Assembly (NCBI GenBank): GCA_964432875.1
Contig: CAYSPJ010000027.1
Coordinates: 1-46,855, forward strand
Source of the DNA: JACJYE01 sp964432875
GTDB lineage: Bacteria; Bacteroidota; Bacteroidia; Chitinophagales; Saprospiraceae
Direction of reading: 5' to 3'
DNA: 46,855 bases
Shown here: piece after piece, positions 32,847-41,906 of the stretch
Layout: every line of letters begins with the position of its first letter
Numbering within the stretch: the first letter of the stretch is position 1
Made by a program: the position numbers and the translations under genes
The notes under the pieces: generated by a model
The model's input: only the letters and a program-made list of their open reading frames with translations
What the model was told of the DNA's origin: nothing
The model's database searches: none

Positions 32847-35353
32847 AAATAGAATGCCGTCCCAAATCGCAACCCAAAGCGCCGTGCTTGCGGGTTGTCG
32901 AGGTAGCTCAGGCGCCAGGCCAATTCCAATTGGAAAACCTTCAGGATGTTTTCGATGCCCACGCTGGCCTCCATATAGGGACGCTTGGAAGGGGTGCGGA
33001 AGCCGGCATAGGTGTCGGCTTCCGTAGGCACAAAGGCGTTGAGGCGGTTGGCTTCCCGATTATCAGCAGAGATACCTCCGATAACGCCTTTAAAGGTGGC
33101 ATATTCCCGTAGCTTGAGCTTGCGCAGCAAGGGCACTTTATTAAGGAAAAAGCCGTCGAAGTGATGCTCCAGGAAGACGCTGGCATAGGTGTCGCTGGCA
33201 AACTCGTAACGCGTCATCATATTGAAGATATTCCGGCTGGTGAAATAGCCTTCGTTGCCGGGGTGAACCTCCATAAGTAAAAAAGGTACAGTGCCAAACA
33301 TCGTGCCGGCATTGAAGCGGTATGACATCCACCCAATGGGGTTGAAATAAACATAGTGCCGGTAGGAAAGCGCCAATTTATGGTAGGAATAGTCGCTGCC
33401 CAGTACCCCGTTTAGGCCCAAGGTATATTGCAACTCCAGGATGGGGTGCTTGGACCCAAAGCTAGTGCGGCTAAAATCTCCATCAATGACCATCTCATCT
33501 TTGGTGAAGCGCATTTTGAAGATGGCTTCGGTGGTATGGATAAGGGTGTCGATATCCGATTGGCTGGGGGCGCGAGTTAAATAGGCATAATTGAAGCCAC
33601 GGCCGTCAGGAGTAACCTCGCCATAGGGGTCCATGCTGCGGCTAAGGAGGACGAAGCGGTTGGAGAAGCCGTTGCGCCAATAGCGTTCGTAGAAAAGCTT
33701 GCCCTCCTGAACCCGGATGAGCTTTTGCATTAATTCGCGCCGCAAGAAGCCAGTGAACAAATCTCCCGAAACAAAATTTTCGCTGTTTTCGCTGTTCAGG
33801 CTAATATCATTGACGTAGCCTGCGCCGAATAAGGTTCGCGGGCGCTTGCTCTGCAGCCACTGCACCTCTCCCCCGTACTTGAAGTCGCGGTCATTGAGGC
33901 CATAAGCCAGGAAGCCGCCCAGGCGTACCTCCTTGCTAAATTTATTGCTGGTGCGCAGGCCGAGGCGGAAGCGGTCGCCTTCTACTGGATTAGCGCTATA
34001 CAAGGCTGAATAAGGCCCGATTTCGACCATACCCCACTTGAAGTAGCCAACAAATAGGATTTCGATGACCTGCTCATAAGTCTTGTAAAGGGGGACGTTC
34101 TGGATGCTGTCCACGATGGCGTATATGGCTTGTTCATTCTTGCTGAGCGGTTCGTGCCGGGCCTCTTCCCAAAAGCTATCATCGGGCTGTACAATATCGT
34201 CCAAGATATAAAAGGGGTCTTTTTCCTTATAGTGCAGGCTGATATCCGGTTGGTTGGCCGAGAAGTCCCGGAAAGTTTCTGTGCGCCGGGCAATCAGGCC
34301 AGGAGCTTTTTCGGAGGGGGTAAAGTCCACCACCATTTTTTTCTTGACGGGTACCCAAATCCCCTCCTGGGGGATAAACTCTTCGTAGATAATGATGCGG
34401 CTAACCAGGTTGATATTCACATCCGGGCTCATGCGCATATTGACGCGCTGTACGGCAAAAGAGGTATCGGCTACCCAGAAGTCTCCATAGAAAGTGCTCT
34501 CTTGCTTGCGCTTGGGTTTGAATTTGAGCTGATAGCTCCAGTGGCCATTGATGGCCATGCTATCCATGATGTAGTATTCGTAATAGCCCAGGCCCGCCTT
34601 GGCAAAGGGGCTGATGAAGGGCTTGTCCAGCACGTAGATCCAGTCGTCGTAAATGCTGTAATCCAGGTGGATGCGCTTGATATAGTCAATTACCGTTTGA
34701 TTGTTGATGCCGGAAGTGCGCTGAGCCTTGACGATGGATTTGGGCTTGCCCAAGCCATTGGCATAATACACATCAGACAACATCTCGTTGATGTAGGCCG
34801 GCAGGAAGGGCTTTTCGTCCGAGGTGCTGTCAATGTTTTCAAAGACGAAAGCGAAGGGCTTCATCAGCTTGCTTTGCTGCATCTTTGGGTCAATATTTTC
34901 GAGGTCTAGCTCTGTTTTAGCATAGCTTTCATACTGGAAAGTCTGGAGTGCTTCGATGCGGTTCTTGTCTTTATTGGCAATGATCCCTCTCACGAGGACA
35001 TTAGCCGGGTTTTCGCCGGCGAAGACGACGACCTCATCCAAAGTGAGGCCTGCCCCGGCGAGCATGAAATTGATCTCTTGTTCAGTAAGGCCAGGGAGTA
35101 CCGGCTTGCGCACGGGGGCGTAGCCGATAGCCGAAACGCTCAGGGAGTCATGTAATGCCTTGGTTTCGAGTTGATAGTAGCCATCTATATCGGTAGAAGC
35201 GCCCGTGGTAGTACCTTCAAAATAGACACTGCAAAAGGGGATGCCCTCTTTGGTGTCAGCATCAATGACCCTGCCGCGGATAAGCGCCTGTGCCTGACCC
35301 CAGGCAACGTGCTGCAGACAGCAAACCAGCAACAGCAGTAATGGTCCCTTCAT
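32843..35353 (-). CDS. DUF5686 outer membrane protein with carboxypeptidase-regulatory-like domain
   Basis: An 836-residue outer membrane protein from ATG 35353 (MKGPLLLLLVCCLQHVAWGQ signal peptide). A carboxypeptidase-regulatory beta-sandwich (about 22-105, ALIRGRVIDADTKEGIPF, YFEGTTTGASTDIDGYY) leads into the DUF5686 region: LVRGIIANKDKNRIEAL, QYESYAKTELDLENID, then beta strands. The C-terminal half resembles a barrel, ending RFGLRFGTAFYF with a terminal Phe as in many outer membrane proteins. This family is common in Bacteroidota and has no proven function. It is divergent from RNase HII across 132 bp. The frame open to 35467 is not needed. Confidence 0.85.
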   Translation of the reverse strand: MKGPLLLLLVCCLQHVAWGQAQALIRGRVIDADTKEGIPFCSVYFEGTTTGASTDIDGYYQLETKALHDSLSVSAIGYAPVRKPVLPGLTEQEINFMLAGAGLTLDEVVVFAGENPANVLVRGIIANKDKNRIEALQTFQYESYAKTELDLENIDPKMQQSKLMKPFAFVFENIDSTSDEKPFLPAYINEMLSDVYYANGLGKPKSIVKAQRTSGINNQTVIDYIKRIHLDYSIYDDWIYVLDKPFISPFAKAGLGYYEYYIMDSMAINGHWSYQLKFKPKRKQESTFYGDFWVADTSFAVQRVNMRMSPDVNINLVSRIIIYEEFIPQEGIWVPVKKKMVVDFTPSEKAPGLIARRTETFRDFSANQPDISLHYKEKDPFYILDDIVQPDDSFWEEARHEPLSKNEQAIYAIVDSIQNVPLYKTYEQVIEILFVGYFKWGMVEIGPYSALYSANPVEGDRFRLGLRTSNKFSKEVRLGGFLAYGLNDRDFKYGGEVQWLQSKRPRTLFGAGYVNDISLNSENSENFVSGDLFTGFLRRELMQKLIRVQEGKLFYERYWRNGFSNRFVLLSRSMDPYGEVTPDGRGFNYAYLTRAPSQSDIDTLIHTTEAIFKMRFTKDEMVIDGDFSRTSFGSKHPILELQYTLGLNGVLGSDYSYHKLALSYRHYVYFNPIGWMSYRFNAGTMFGTVPFLLMEVHPGNEGYFTSRNIFNMMTRYEFASDTYASVFLEHHFDGFFLNKVPLLRKLKLREYATFKGVIGGISADNREANRLNAFVPTEADTYAGFRTPSKRPYMEASVGIENILKVFQLELAWRLSYLDNPQARRFGLRFGTAFYF

Positions 35354-35472
35354 AGCTTTGGCAGTGATTTTGGCAGCACAAATTACGTGTTTTCTCCAAT
35401 CCTTTTGACATCTATCTAGCGAAAAGTGACTTGAGGAAATTGAAATCGTACTCACTGGAAACGGCATTTATG

Positions 35473-35480
35473 TATCTTTG
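35473..35480 (+). promoter_or_regulatory. -7 promoter element close to the RNase HII start codon
   Basis: TATCTTTG at 35473-35480 is a perfect TAnnTTTG only 5 bases before the ATG at 35486, so transcription would begin at or next to the start codon. No TTG lies 20 bases upstream. Confidence 0.35.
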
Positions 35481-35485
35481 TTTCT

Positions 35486-36088
35486 ATGTTGTCAGCATAT
35501 TTGGAAAAAGACAAGATAGAAGCCGGCTGCGACGAAGCTGGACGTGGCTGTTTGGCAGGACCGGTCTTTGCGGCGGCAGTCATCCTTCCCACCGGATTTG
35601 CACACGCCTTACTCAATGATTCGAAGCAGCTTGGCGCCGCGCAGCGGCTCCAGGCGCGCGAAATCATCGAGCGGGAAGCGCTTGCCTGGGCAGTTGCCCA
35701 AGTGAGCCCGCAGGAGATTGATCGCATCAATATCCTCAACGCGTCTTTTTTAGCTATGCATTTGGCTATTGAGCAGCTTCGCGTGCCGCCAGATTCACTG
35801 CTTATCGACGGCAACCGCTTCAAGCCCTACGGCACCACCCCTCACCACTGTATCATCAAGGGCGATGCCAAGTTTATGGCTATCGCGGCGGCCTCCATCC
35901 TGGCAAAAACTTACCGCGACGATTACATGATGGATCTGCATGCGGAGTACCCTTACTACCAGTGGGCGAAAAACAAAGGTTATCCCACCGTTGTACATCG
36001 GGAAGCAATCAGGGTGCATGGCCCCTCGATCCACCACCGCCAGTCGTTCCAGTTGCTGCCGCTTGGGCAGCAGGGTAAGCTTTTTTAG
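35486..36088 (+). CDS. rnhB: Ribonuclease HII
   Basis: Metal-dependent endonuclease of 200 residues that cuts the RNA strand of RNA-DNA hybrids and starts removal of single ribonucleotides from DNA. Catalytic motif GCDEAGRGCLAGPV with D16 and E17; further sites are LLIDGNRF with D108, IIKGDAKFMAIAAASILAKT, and the RDDYM Asp region. C-terminal GYPTVVHREAIRVHGPS and HHRQSFQLLP is the usual substrate-handling end. The MLSAYLEKDKIEAGCDEAGRG start matches family proteins, which fixes the ATG at 35486 despite the promoter element 5 bases upstream. Cytoplasmic; single gene. Confidence 0.95.
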   Translation: MLSAYLEKDKIEAGCDEAGRGCLAGPVFAAAVILPTGFAHALLNDSKQLGAAQRLQAREIIEREALAWAVAQVSPQEIDRINILNASFLAMHLAIEQLRVPPDSLLIDGNRFKPYGTTPHHCIIKGDAKFMAIAAASILAKTYRDDYMMDLHAEYPYYQWAKNKGYPTVVHREAIRVHGPSIHHRQSFQLLPLGQQGKLF

Positions 36089-36218
36089 GGCGTAGAGCCC
36101 CGTTTTGTAATAGTAAAATCACATCGGGTGAGCCAAGGAGGCTTGTTTTCCGCCCACATTGATTCCCTTCGCAACAAGTCTATCAAACTTATTCTCTGGG
36201 AATAGCTATCTTTCCGCG

Positions 36219-37301
36219 ATGAAAAGCTTGCTTCCTCTCCTCGTTTTTGTGTCGGCGGTTCTGCTGGCCATTGCAGCATCAGCGCAAGAGCGCCAAGCTG
36301 AAAACGTATTCCTCATCACGCTAGACGGCCTGCGCTGGGAAGAGCTCTTTGGCGGCGCTGACGATAGCCTGATGGTTGACCTCCGCTTCGTGCGGGATAC
36401 CGCAGCGCTGAAGGCGTCTTTTGAGGCCGAGAGCCGAGAGGCTCGGCGGGAGAAGCTCCTACCCTGGTTTTGGTCTACCCTTGCCCGCGAAGGCCAGCTC
36501 ATCGGCAACCGCTGGCTGGGCAACAAGGCTAATTTGACCAACTTCATGTGGTTCTCCTACCCTGGCTATAATGAAATATTGACGGGCTACAGCGATCCCA
36601 ATATCAAGACCAACGACAAAATCCCCAACCCCAACATAACTGTACTGGAGTGGCTGCACCGCAAGCCCGAGTTTGCTGGTAAGGTCGTGGTCTTCGGCTC
36701 CTGGGATGTCTTTCCATACATCATCAATGAGGAGCGCAGCGGCATACCGGTGAACGCTGGTTTCCGCAAGGCGACAGGCCCCGGCCTGAGCGAAAGGGAG
36801 CGCTTCCTAAACGAATTGCAGGATCAAACCCCCAGCCCCTGGAGCAGCGTGCGGTTGGATGCCTTTACCCACCATTATGCCCTGGAATATATCAAAAGGG
36901 CGCAGCCGCGGGTGGTCTATATCGCCTATGGCGAAACAGACGATTTTGCCCACGACGGGCGCTACGACCATTACCTCCACGCCGCCCGCCGTAACGATGC
37001 CTTCATCCAGGAGCTTTGGGAATACTGCCAACAGCAGCCTTTTTACGCCGGCAAGACCGCTTTCGTCATCACCACCGACCACGGGCGAGGTGATTTGCCC
37101 AAAAAGGAGTGGACTTCGCACGGCAAGATTATCAAAGGTTCCAACGCAATTTGGGTGGGGCTGCTGGGGCCAGGTATCTCCGCACTGGGTGAGCGCAAGG
37201 ACACCGCGCAGTTTTGGCAAAACCAAATAGCCAAGACTGTAGCAGCCCTGTTGGGCTACGACTATCAAAATAAAAAGGAGGTGGGGGAGGTTATTCGTTG
37301 A
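36219..37301 (+). CDS. Secreted alkaline phosphatase-superfamily phosphohydrolase
   Basis: A 360-residue exported enzyme from ATG 36219; signal peptide MKSLLPLLVFVSAVLLAIAA to SAQ. Superfamily marks: the first metal Asp in VFLITLDGLRWEELFGGAD, a later metal site in YIAYGETDDFAHDGRYDHYL (Asp and His) and VITTDHGRGD (Asp-His). The nucleophile would be a Thr/Ser in the NKANLTNFMWFSYPGYNE region. The fold is that of type I phosphodiesterase/nucleotide pyrophosphatase and sulfatase relatives; the substrate is not predictable. No sorting domain, so it is likely periplasmic. The frame is open to 36159 but the signal peptide sets the start. Confidence 0.8.
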   Translation: MKSLLPLLVFVSAVLLAIAASAQERQAENVFLITLDGLRWEELFGGADDSLMVDLRFVRDTAALKASFEAESREARREKLLPWFWSTLAREGQLIGNRWLGNKANLTNFMWFSYPGYNEILTGYSDPNIKTNDKIPNPNITVLEWLHRKPEFAGKVVVFGSWDVFPYIINEERSGIPVNAGFRKATGPGLSERERFLNELQDQTPSPWSSVRLDAFTHHYALEYIKRAQPRVVYIAYGETDDFAHDGRYDHYLHAARRNDAFIQELWEYCQQQPFYAGKTAFVITTDHGRGDLPKKEWTSHGKIIKGSNAIWVGLLGPGISALGERKDTAQFWQNQIAKTVAALLGYDYQNKKEVGEVIR

Positions 37302-37492
37302 GGCGGCAGGAGTGAGGCAGTTGCCTTCGGGGGGCTCCTCATTTGAAGCTTGCCCATTTTTTTTACAACTTTTGCAGCAGGATGCCTGTTTTTTTCTTAT
37401 TGTTTTTTCGTAATCAAGCACTTGTGTCTTGCCTGTTTCATTCATTTATCGCTTTGCTCCAGGCAAGATAAACCAGCTAGCCAAAAAGTGGT

Positions 37493-37500
37493 TACATTTG
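37493..37500 (+). promoter_or_regulatory. -7 promoter element for the RND efflux operon
   Basis: TACATTTG at 37493-37500, a perfect TAnnTTTG, 27 bases before the ATG of the adaptor gene. The -33 TTG is not evident. The 226-bp gap 37302-37527 has no gene. Confidence 0.4.
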
Positions 37501-37527
37501 GGGCTTGAGCTTTATAAGTAACAACCT

Positions 37528-38622
37528 ATGACGAAGAAAACGACTCGAATCGTATCCTTTATCGGCATCGCCTTACTGGTTGCCGTATTCCTGGCTTATC
37601 GCGCTGGTTTTTTTAGTGAGAAAATGCCGGAACCGCCTGAAGCTGATGCAACGGCGGCCGGCCCTGCTGGCGGCCCATCCTTGGCAGTGGAAGCGATCGT
37701 GTTGCAGCCGCAAAGTTTGAGAGACGCAATTTCCGTAAATGGCTCCAGCATGCCCAACGAAGAGGTTGCCATTACCAGCGAGGTGCCGGGGAAAATCTTG
37801 CGGATACTTTTTCGGGAAGGGACTGAGGTCAAGCGTGGCGCGGCTCTGGTAGAGCTGGACTCCGAAGAGCTGCGAGCCGAGCGCAAGCGGCTTTCCGTGC
37901 AGAAGACGTTGAACGAAAAGATTGCGGAGCGCCTCAAAGCCTTGTACGATAAAGAAGGGGTAAGCTTGCAGGAATACGAAGTAGCAGCAGCCGAAGTGGA
38001 AAAAGCCAAAGCGGATATTGCCGTGCTCGATGCCCAGTTGGAGAAACGCATCATTCGGGCTCCATTCGATGGCCGGTTGGGCCTGCGGCTGGTGAGCGAA
38101 GGTAGCTACCTTTCTCCGGGCCTCCCCATCGTCAGCCTGGTGAGCATCGACCCGATCAAGCTGGAATTTTCCGTGCCGGAACGTTATAGCCGGGAAATGA
38201 AGCTTGGCGCCATCGTGGAGTTTGCAATTGATGGGGTCAGCCGCCTTTACACGGCAAAGGTTATTGCCAAAGAACCCAATATCGACCCTACTACCCGAAC
38301 GATGCGCATCAAAGCCGAGGCTTCCAATCCCGACCGGAGTATCCTGCCTGGCGCTTTCGCCAGAGTAACGGTCAGTTTGCAGCAGTTTGACCAAGCTATT
38401 ATGGTGCCGACCCAGGCCATCATCCCCGAAGAGAGCAGTCAGAAAGTGTTTGTATACCGCGATGGGAAAGCCGAATCAGTAGAAGTAAAAACGGGCATCC
38501 GGCAGGAAGCTGATATCCAAATCACAGCGGGCCTGGCACCGGGCGATACCTTAATCACTACGGGCATGCTACAGCTCAGGCCCGGTACCAGCGTATCGAT
38601 TTCGAGCTTGAAACGGACTTGA
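37528..38622 (+). CDS. RND efflux periplasmic adaptor (membrane fusion protein)
   Basis: A 364-residue HlyD/AcrA-type adaptor linking the inner-membrane pump to an outer membrane channel. N-terminal anchor segment about 8-27. Lipoyl half-motifs VPGKILRILFREGTEVKRGA and IIRAPFDGRLGLRLVSEGSY flank a short coiled-coil hairpin (ERKRLSVQKTLNEKIAERLK to VEKAKADIAVLDAQLEK). Beta-barrel domain LEFSVPERYSREMKLG to DPTTRTMRIKAEASNP, and a membrane-proximal domain to the end (ITTGMLQLRPGTSVSI). The hairpin is shorter than in AcrA. It precedes the pump gene by 45 bp. No TolC-like gene follows, so the outer channel is encoded elsewhere. Confidence 0.93.
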   Translation: MTKKTTRIVSFIGIALLVAVFLAYRAGFFSEKMPEPPEADATAAGPAGGPSLAVEAIVLQPQSLRDAISVNGSSMPNEEVAITSEVPGKILRILFREGTEVKRGAALVELDSEELRAERKRLSVQKTLNEKIAERLKALYDKEGVSLQEYEVAAAEVEKAKADIAVLDAQLEKRIIRAPFDGRLGLRLVSEGSYLSPGLPIVSLVSIDPIKLEFSVPERYSREMKLGAIVEFAIDGVSRLYTAKVIAKEPNIDPTTRTMRIKAEASNPDRSILPGAFARVTVSLQQFDQAIMVPTQAIIPEESSQKVFVYRDGKAESVEVKTGIRQEADIQITAGLAPGDTLITTGMLQLRPGTSVSISSLKRT

Positions 38623-38667
38623 AAGAATTGAGGGTAATCAGCATCCTTTCACCAAACGACTTATGCC

Positions 38668-41600
38668 ATGAGTTTATCATCCGTCAGCATCCAACGCCCT
38701 GTCTTAGCCATGGTCATGTCTATTGTAATCATCCTTTTTGGGGTGATCGGCATGAGCTATCTCGGCATACGGGAATACCCCAGTGTGGACCCGCCGATTA
38801 TCACCGTCACGACCAATTATGTAGGTGCCAACGCGGATATCATAGAGTCGCAGATTACGGAGCCGTTGGAGGAAGCAGTCAATGGTATCGCTGGTATCCG
38901 CTCTATTACTTCGGTGAGCCGGGATGGGCGTAGTACGCTGACGGTCGAATTCAACTTGTCGGTTGATTTGGAAGCCGCTGCTAACGACGTGCGTGACCGG
39001 GTGTCTCGCTCGATCGGCCGCCTGCCGCCCGATACCGACCCGCCCATCGTTTCCAAAGCCGATGCCGATTCCGATCCGATTATCTTCCTCAATATCCAAA
39101 GCGATCAGCGCTCCTTGCTCGAGCTGACCAGCATCGCCGAAAATGTATTCAAAGAGCGCCTGCAAACAATCGATGGCGTGAGCGAAATCCGCATCTGGGG
39201 GGCCAAGCGCTACGCCATGCGCTTGTGGATTAACCCCGAGCGCCTGTCGGCTTACAACCTGACCCCGCTGGATGTGCAAAATGCCTTGAACCGGGAGAAC
39301 ATCGAGTTGCCCTCGGGCATGGTAGAAGGCTCGAGCACCGAGCTGACGGTGCGCACCCTGGGGCGCCTGGTCACGCCAGAGGATTTTAACAACATGATTC
39401 TGAAAGAAGAAGGCGGCAGCATCGTCCGTTTCCGCGACATAGGCCATGCCGAGCTGGGCCCTGAAAACATACGTACCGTACTAAAGCGCGATGGCGTACC
39501 GATGGTCGGCAATGCCGTCATCCCACAGCCAGGGGCCAATAACGTAGAGATTGCCGATGAATTCTACCGCCGCCTGGAGCAAATCAAAAAAGACTTGCCA
39601 GGGGATATCCAGCTAGGCATCGGCTTTGATAAAACCGAATATATCCGCGCTTCGATTGCCGAAGTACAGCAGAGTATTTATCTGGCCTTTGGCCTGGTGG
39701 TGCTCATTATCTTCCTCTTTCTGCGCGACTGGCGTACCACCATCATCCCCGTGTTGGTCATCCCTATTTCGCTAATTGGTACTTTCTTCATCATGTACCT
39801 GGCAGACTTTTCCATTAATGTGCTCACTCTGCTGGGTATCGTGCTGGCCATCGGGCTGGTGGTAGATGACGCGGTGGTCGTATTGGAAAACATCTACGCT
39901 AAAATCGAAGCCGGGCTGACGCCCTTGCAGGCGGCCCTGAAAGGGTCAAGGGAGATTTTCTTTGCCGTAGTCGCTACTACCGTCGCGCTGGCAGCCGTAT
40001 TTATGCCGGTCATTTTCTTGCAAGGGATTACCGGGCGTTTGTTCCGGGAGTTTGGGGTGGTCATCGCTGGCGCTGTGATTATTTCATCTTTTGTGGCCCT
40101 GACCTTGACACCTATGCTAGCGGCCAAGATATTGAAGCGCCGGGCGCGGCATCCGTTCTTCTACCGGCTCACGGAGCCCTTCTTCGTCTGGCTCACGAAT
40201 AGCTACCGCAACACCCTGAACGGCTTCATGCGCTACCGCTGGCTAGGCTTCGTCGTCATGGTCTTGGCGGGAGGGATGATTTATTATATTGGCAGCCAAT
40301 TACAATCGGAGCTTGCACCCATGGAAGACCGTGGCCGCATCCGCGCTTTCGCCCGTGGCCCGGAAGGCTCAACCTTTGATTACATGGATGATTATATCGC
40401 TAAGCTGGTTAACTTGATGAAAGAGGAAGTGCCAGAGCGGATAGGCATTATCTCTAATACCTCTCCTGGGTTTGGCGCCACTACTTCGGTCAATAGCGGC
40501 ACGGCCTTCATCATCCTAACGGATGCCAGTGAGCGTGAGCGCAGCCAAGTCCAAATACTCAACGAGCTGGCACCAAAGGTGCGCAATCTTACCGGGGCGG
40601 TCACTTTCCTCTCTCAAGAACAAAGTATTGGCAATCAAAGAGCGGGGCTGCCCGTACAGTATGTGTTGCAAGCACCCAACTTCGAACGCCTGCAGGAAGC
40701 CCTCCCCCGCTTCCTCGAAGCAGCCAGCAATCACCCTACCTTCAACTTTGTTGATACCGACTTGAAATTCAACAAACCAGAGCTCAATATCAGTATCGAC
40801 CGGCAAAAAGCTCGGGATTTAGGCGTTTCGGTGCTCGACATCGCCCAAACCTTACAATTGGGGCTTAGCGGCCAGCGTTTTGGCTACTTCATCATGGATG
40901 GCAAGCAGTATCAGGTCATCGGGCAACTAGAGCGCGAGAGCCGCAATAAACCCATCGATGTGCGCTCGCTCTATGTGCGCAACGGCTCGGGGCAAATGAT
41001 ACAACTGGACAACCTCATCCGGCTGGATGAAAGGACGACTCCGCCTAGCTTGTTCCGCTTTAACCGCTTTGTATCGGCTACGGTATCAGCCAGCCTGACC
41101 GATGGCAAAACAATAGCGGACGGCATTGAAGCAATGGATGCTATTGCTAAAGAGGTGTTGGATGATGGCTTCTACACGCAATTGGCCGGGCCGTCCAAAG
41201 ATTTTGACGAGAGCTCCTCTAGCTTGCTATTTGCATTTTCCCTGGCCATCCTGTTGGTCTATCTAGTACTAGCAGCGCAGTTTGAGAGCTTTATAGACCC
41301 TTTCATCATCATGTTTACTGTACCGCTGGCACTAGCTGGAGCCGTGCTATCCCTGTGGTATTTCGGCCAGACGCTCAATATCTTCAGCCAAATAGGCATT
41401 ATTATGCTCGTTGGCCTGGTAGCTAAAAATGGCATCCTGATCGTGGAGTTTGCCAACCAGCGCAAAGAACAGGGGCTTAATCGGCTCGAAGCGATCAAAG
41501 ATGCGGCAGTAGCGCGCTTCCGGCCTATCTTAATGACCAGCCTCTCTACCGTACTTGGCGTGCTCCCCATTGCGCTGGCCCTGGGTGCTGGCTCGGAAAG

Positions 41601-41775
41601 CCGCGTGTCGATGGGTATCGCCGTCATCGGCGGGCTTTTGTTTTCTACCCTCCTTACCCTATTTGTCATCCCAGCCATTTATGCTTACCTTTCCAGCAAA
41701 GAAGGCAAGCGCAAGATGCTGACTAGCGAAGAGGTCGAGGAATTGCTGAAGGAGGAGGTGGTAGTTGGTGGGTGA
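38668..41775 (+). CDS. RND multidrug efflux transporter (HAE-1/AcrB family)
   Basis: A 1035-residue proton-driven pump with twelve membrane segments and two large periplasmic loops. First helix from QRPVLAMVMSIVIILFGVIG; motif SYLGIREYPSVDPPIITV; proton relay Asp pair in LAIGLVVDDAVVVLENIYAK; second-half helix set with LVYLVLAAQFESFIDPF and GIIMLVGLVAKNGILIVEFA; final SMGIAVIGGLLFSTLLTLFV. The two halves show the usual internal duplication. HAE-1 type (drug, detergent, bile and similar compounds) is indicated rather than heavy-metal CusA, because no Met-rich sites are seen. Operon with the adaptor. Substrate and regulator unknown; no TetR-like gene is adjacent. Confidence 0.95.
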   Translation: MSLSSVSIQRPVLAMVMSIVIILFGVIGMSYLGIREYPSVDPPIITVTTNYVGANADIIESQITEPLEEAVNGIAGIRSITSVSRDGRSTLTVEFNLSVDLEAAANDVRDRVSRSIGRLPPDTDPPIVSKADADSDPIIFLNIQSDQRSLLELTSIAENVFKERLQTIDGVSEIRIWGAKRYAMRLWINPERLSAYNLTPLDVQNALNRENIELPSGMVEGSSTELTVRTLGRLVTPEDFNNMILKEEGGSIVRFRDIGHAELGPENIRTVLKRDGVPMVGNAVIPQPGANNVEIADEFYRRLEQIKKDLPGDIQLGIGFDKTEYIRASIAEVQQSIYLAFGLVVLIIFLFLRDWRTTIIPVLVIPISLIGTFFIMYLADFSINVLTLLGIVLAIGLVVDDAVVVLENIYAKIEAGLTPLQAALKGSREIFFAVVATTVALAAVFMPVIFLQGITGRLFREFGVVIAGAVIISSFVALTLTPMLAAKILKRRARHPFFYRLTEPFFVWLTNSYRNTLNGFMRYRWLGFVVMVLAGGMIYYIGSQLQSELAPMEDRGRIRAFARGPEGSTFDYMDDYIAKLVNLMKEEVPERIGIISNTSPGFGATTSVNSGTAFIILTDASERERSQVQILNELAPKVRNLTGAVTFLSQEQSIGNQRAGLPVQYVLQAPNFERLQEALPRFLEAASNHPTFNFVDTDLKFNKPELNISIDRQKARDLGVSVLDIAQTLQLGLSGQRFGYFIMDGKQYQVIGQLERESRNKPIDVRSLYVRNGSGQMIQLDNLIRLDERTTPPSLFRFNRFVSATVSASLTDGKTIADGIEAMDAIAKEVLDDGFYTQLAGPSKDFDESSSSLLFAFSLAILLVYLVLAAQFESFIDPFIIMFTVPLALAGAVLSLWYFGQTLNIFSQIGIIMLVGLVAKNGILIVEFANQRKEQGLNRLEAIKDAAVARFRPILMTSLSTVLGVLPIALALGAGSESRVSMGIAVIGGLLFSTLLTLFVIPAIYAYLSSKEGKRKMLTSEEVEELLKEEVVVGG

Positions 41776-41795
41776 AGGTTAAAGTAAAAAGTAGG

Positions 41796-41814
41796 GGCAG
41801 CCCTTGTGGCTGCC
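41796..41814 (+). terminator. Hairpin after the RND operon, weak terminator candidate
   Basis: GGCAGCC (41796-41802) pairs with GGCTGCC (41808-41814) around CTTGT. It is followed by TCCCTTTG rather than a T run, so termination is uncertain. Confidence 0.35.
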
Positions 41815-41825
41815 TCCCTTTGAGG

Positions 41826-41860
41826 AAAAGTAAAAAGTAAAAAGTAAAAAGTAAAAAGTA
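41826..41860. repeat. Perfect heptamer tandem repeat AAAAGTA x5
   Basis: Five exact 7-base units AAAAGTA at 41826-41860 between the RND pump and polA. Related AAGGTTA/AAGTAAA units sit just upstream around 41775-41795. Confidence 0.85.
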
Positions 41861-41906
41861 GGGCTGGCTTAGGTATCCGGCCCAATATTAAGAACAACAA
41901 TTGACT

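Noticed and set aside
38704..39447. 247-codon minus-strand ORF inside the RND pump gene
   Set aside because: Shadow ORF; the plus-strand RND motifs are unambiguous.
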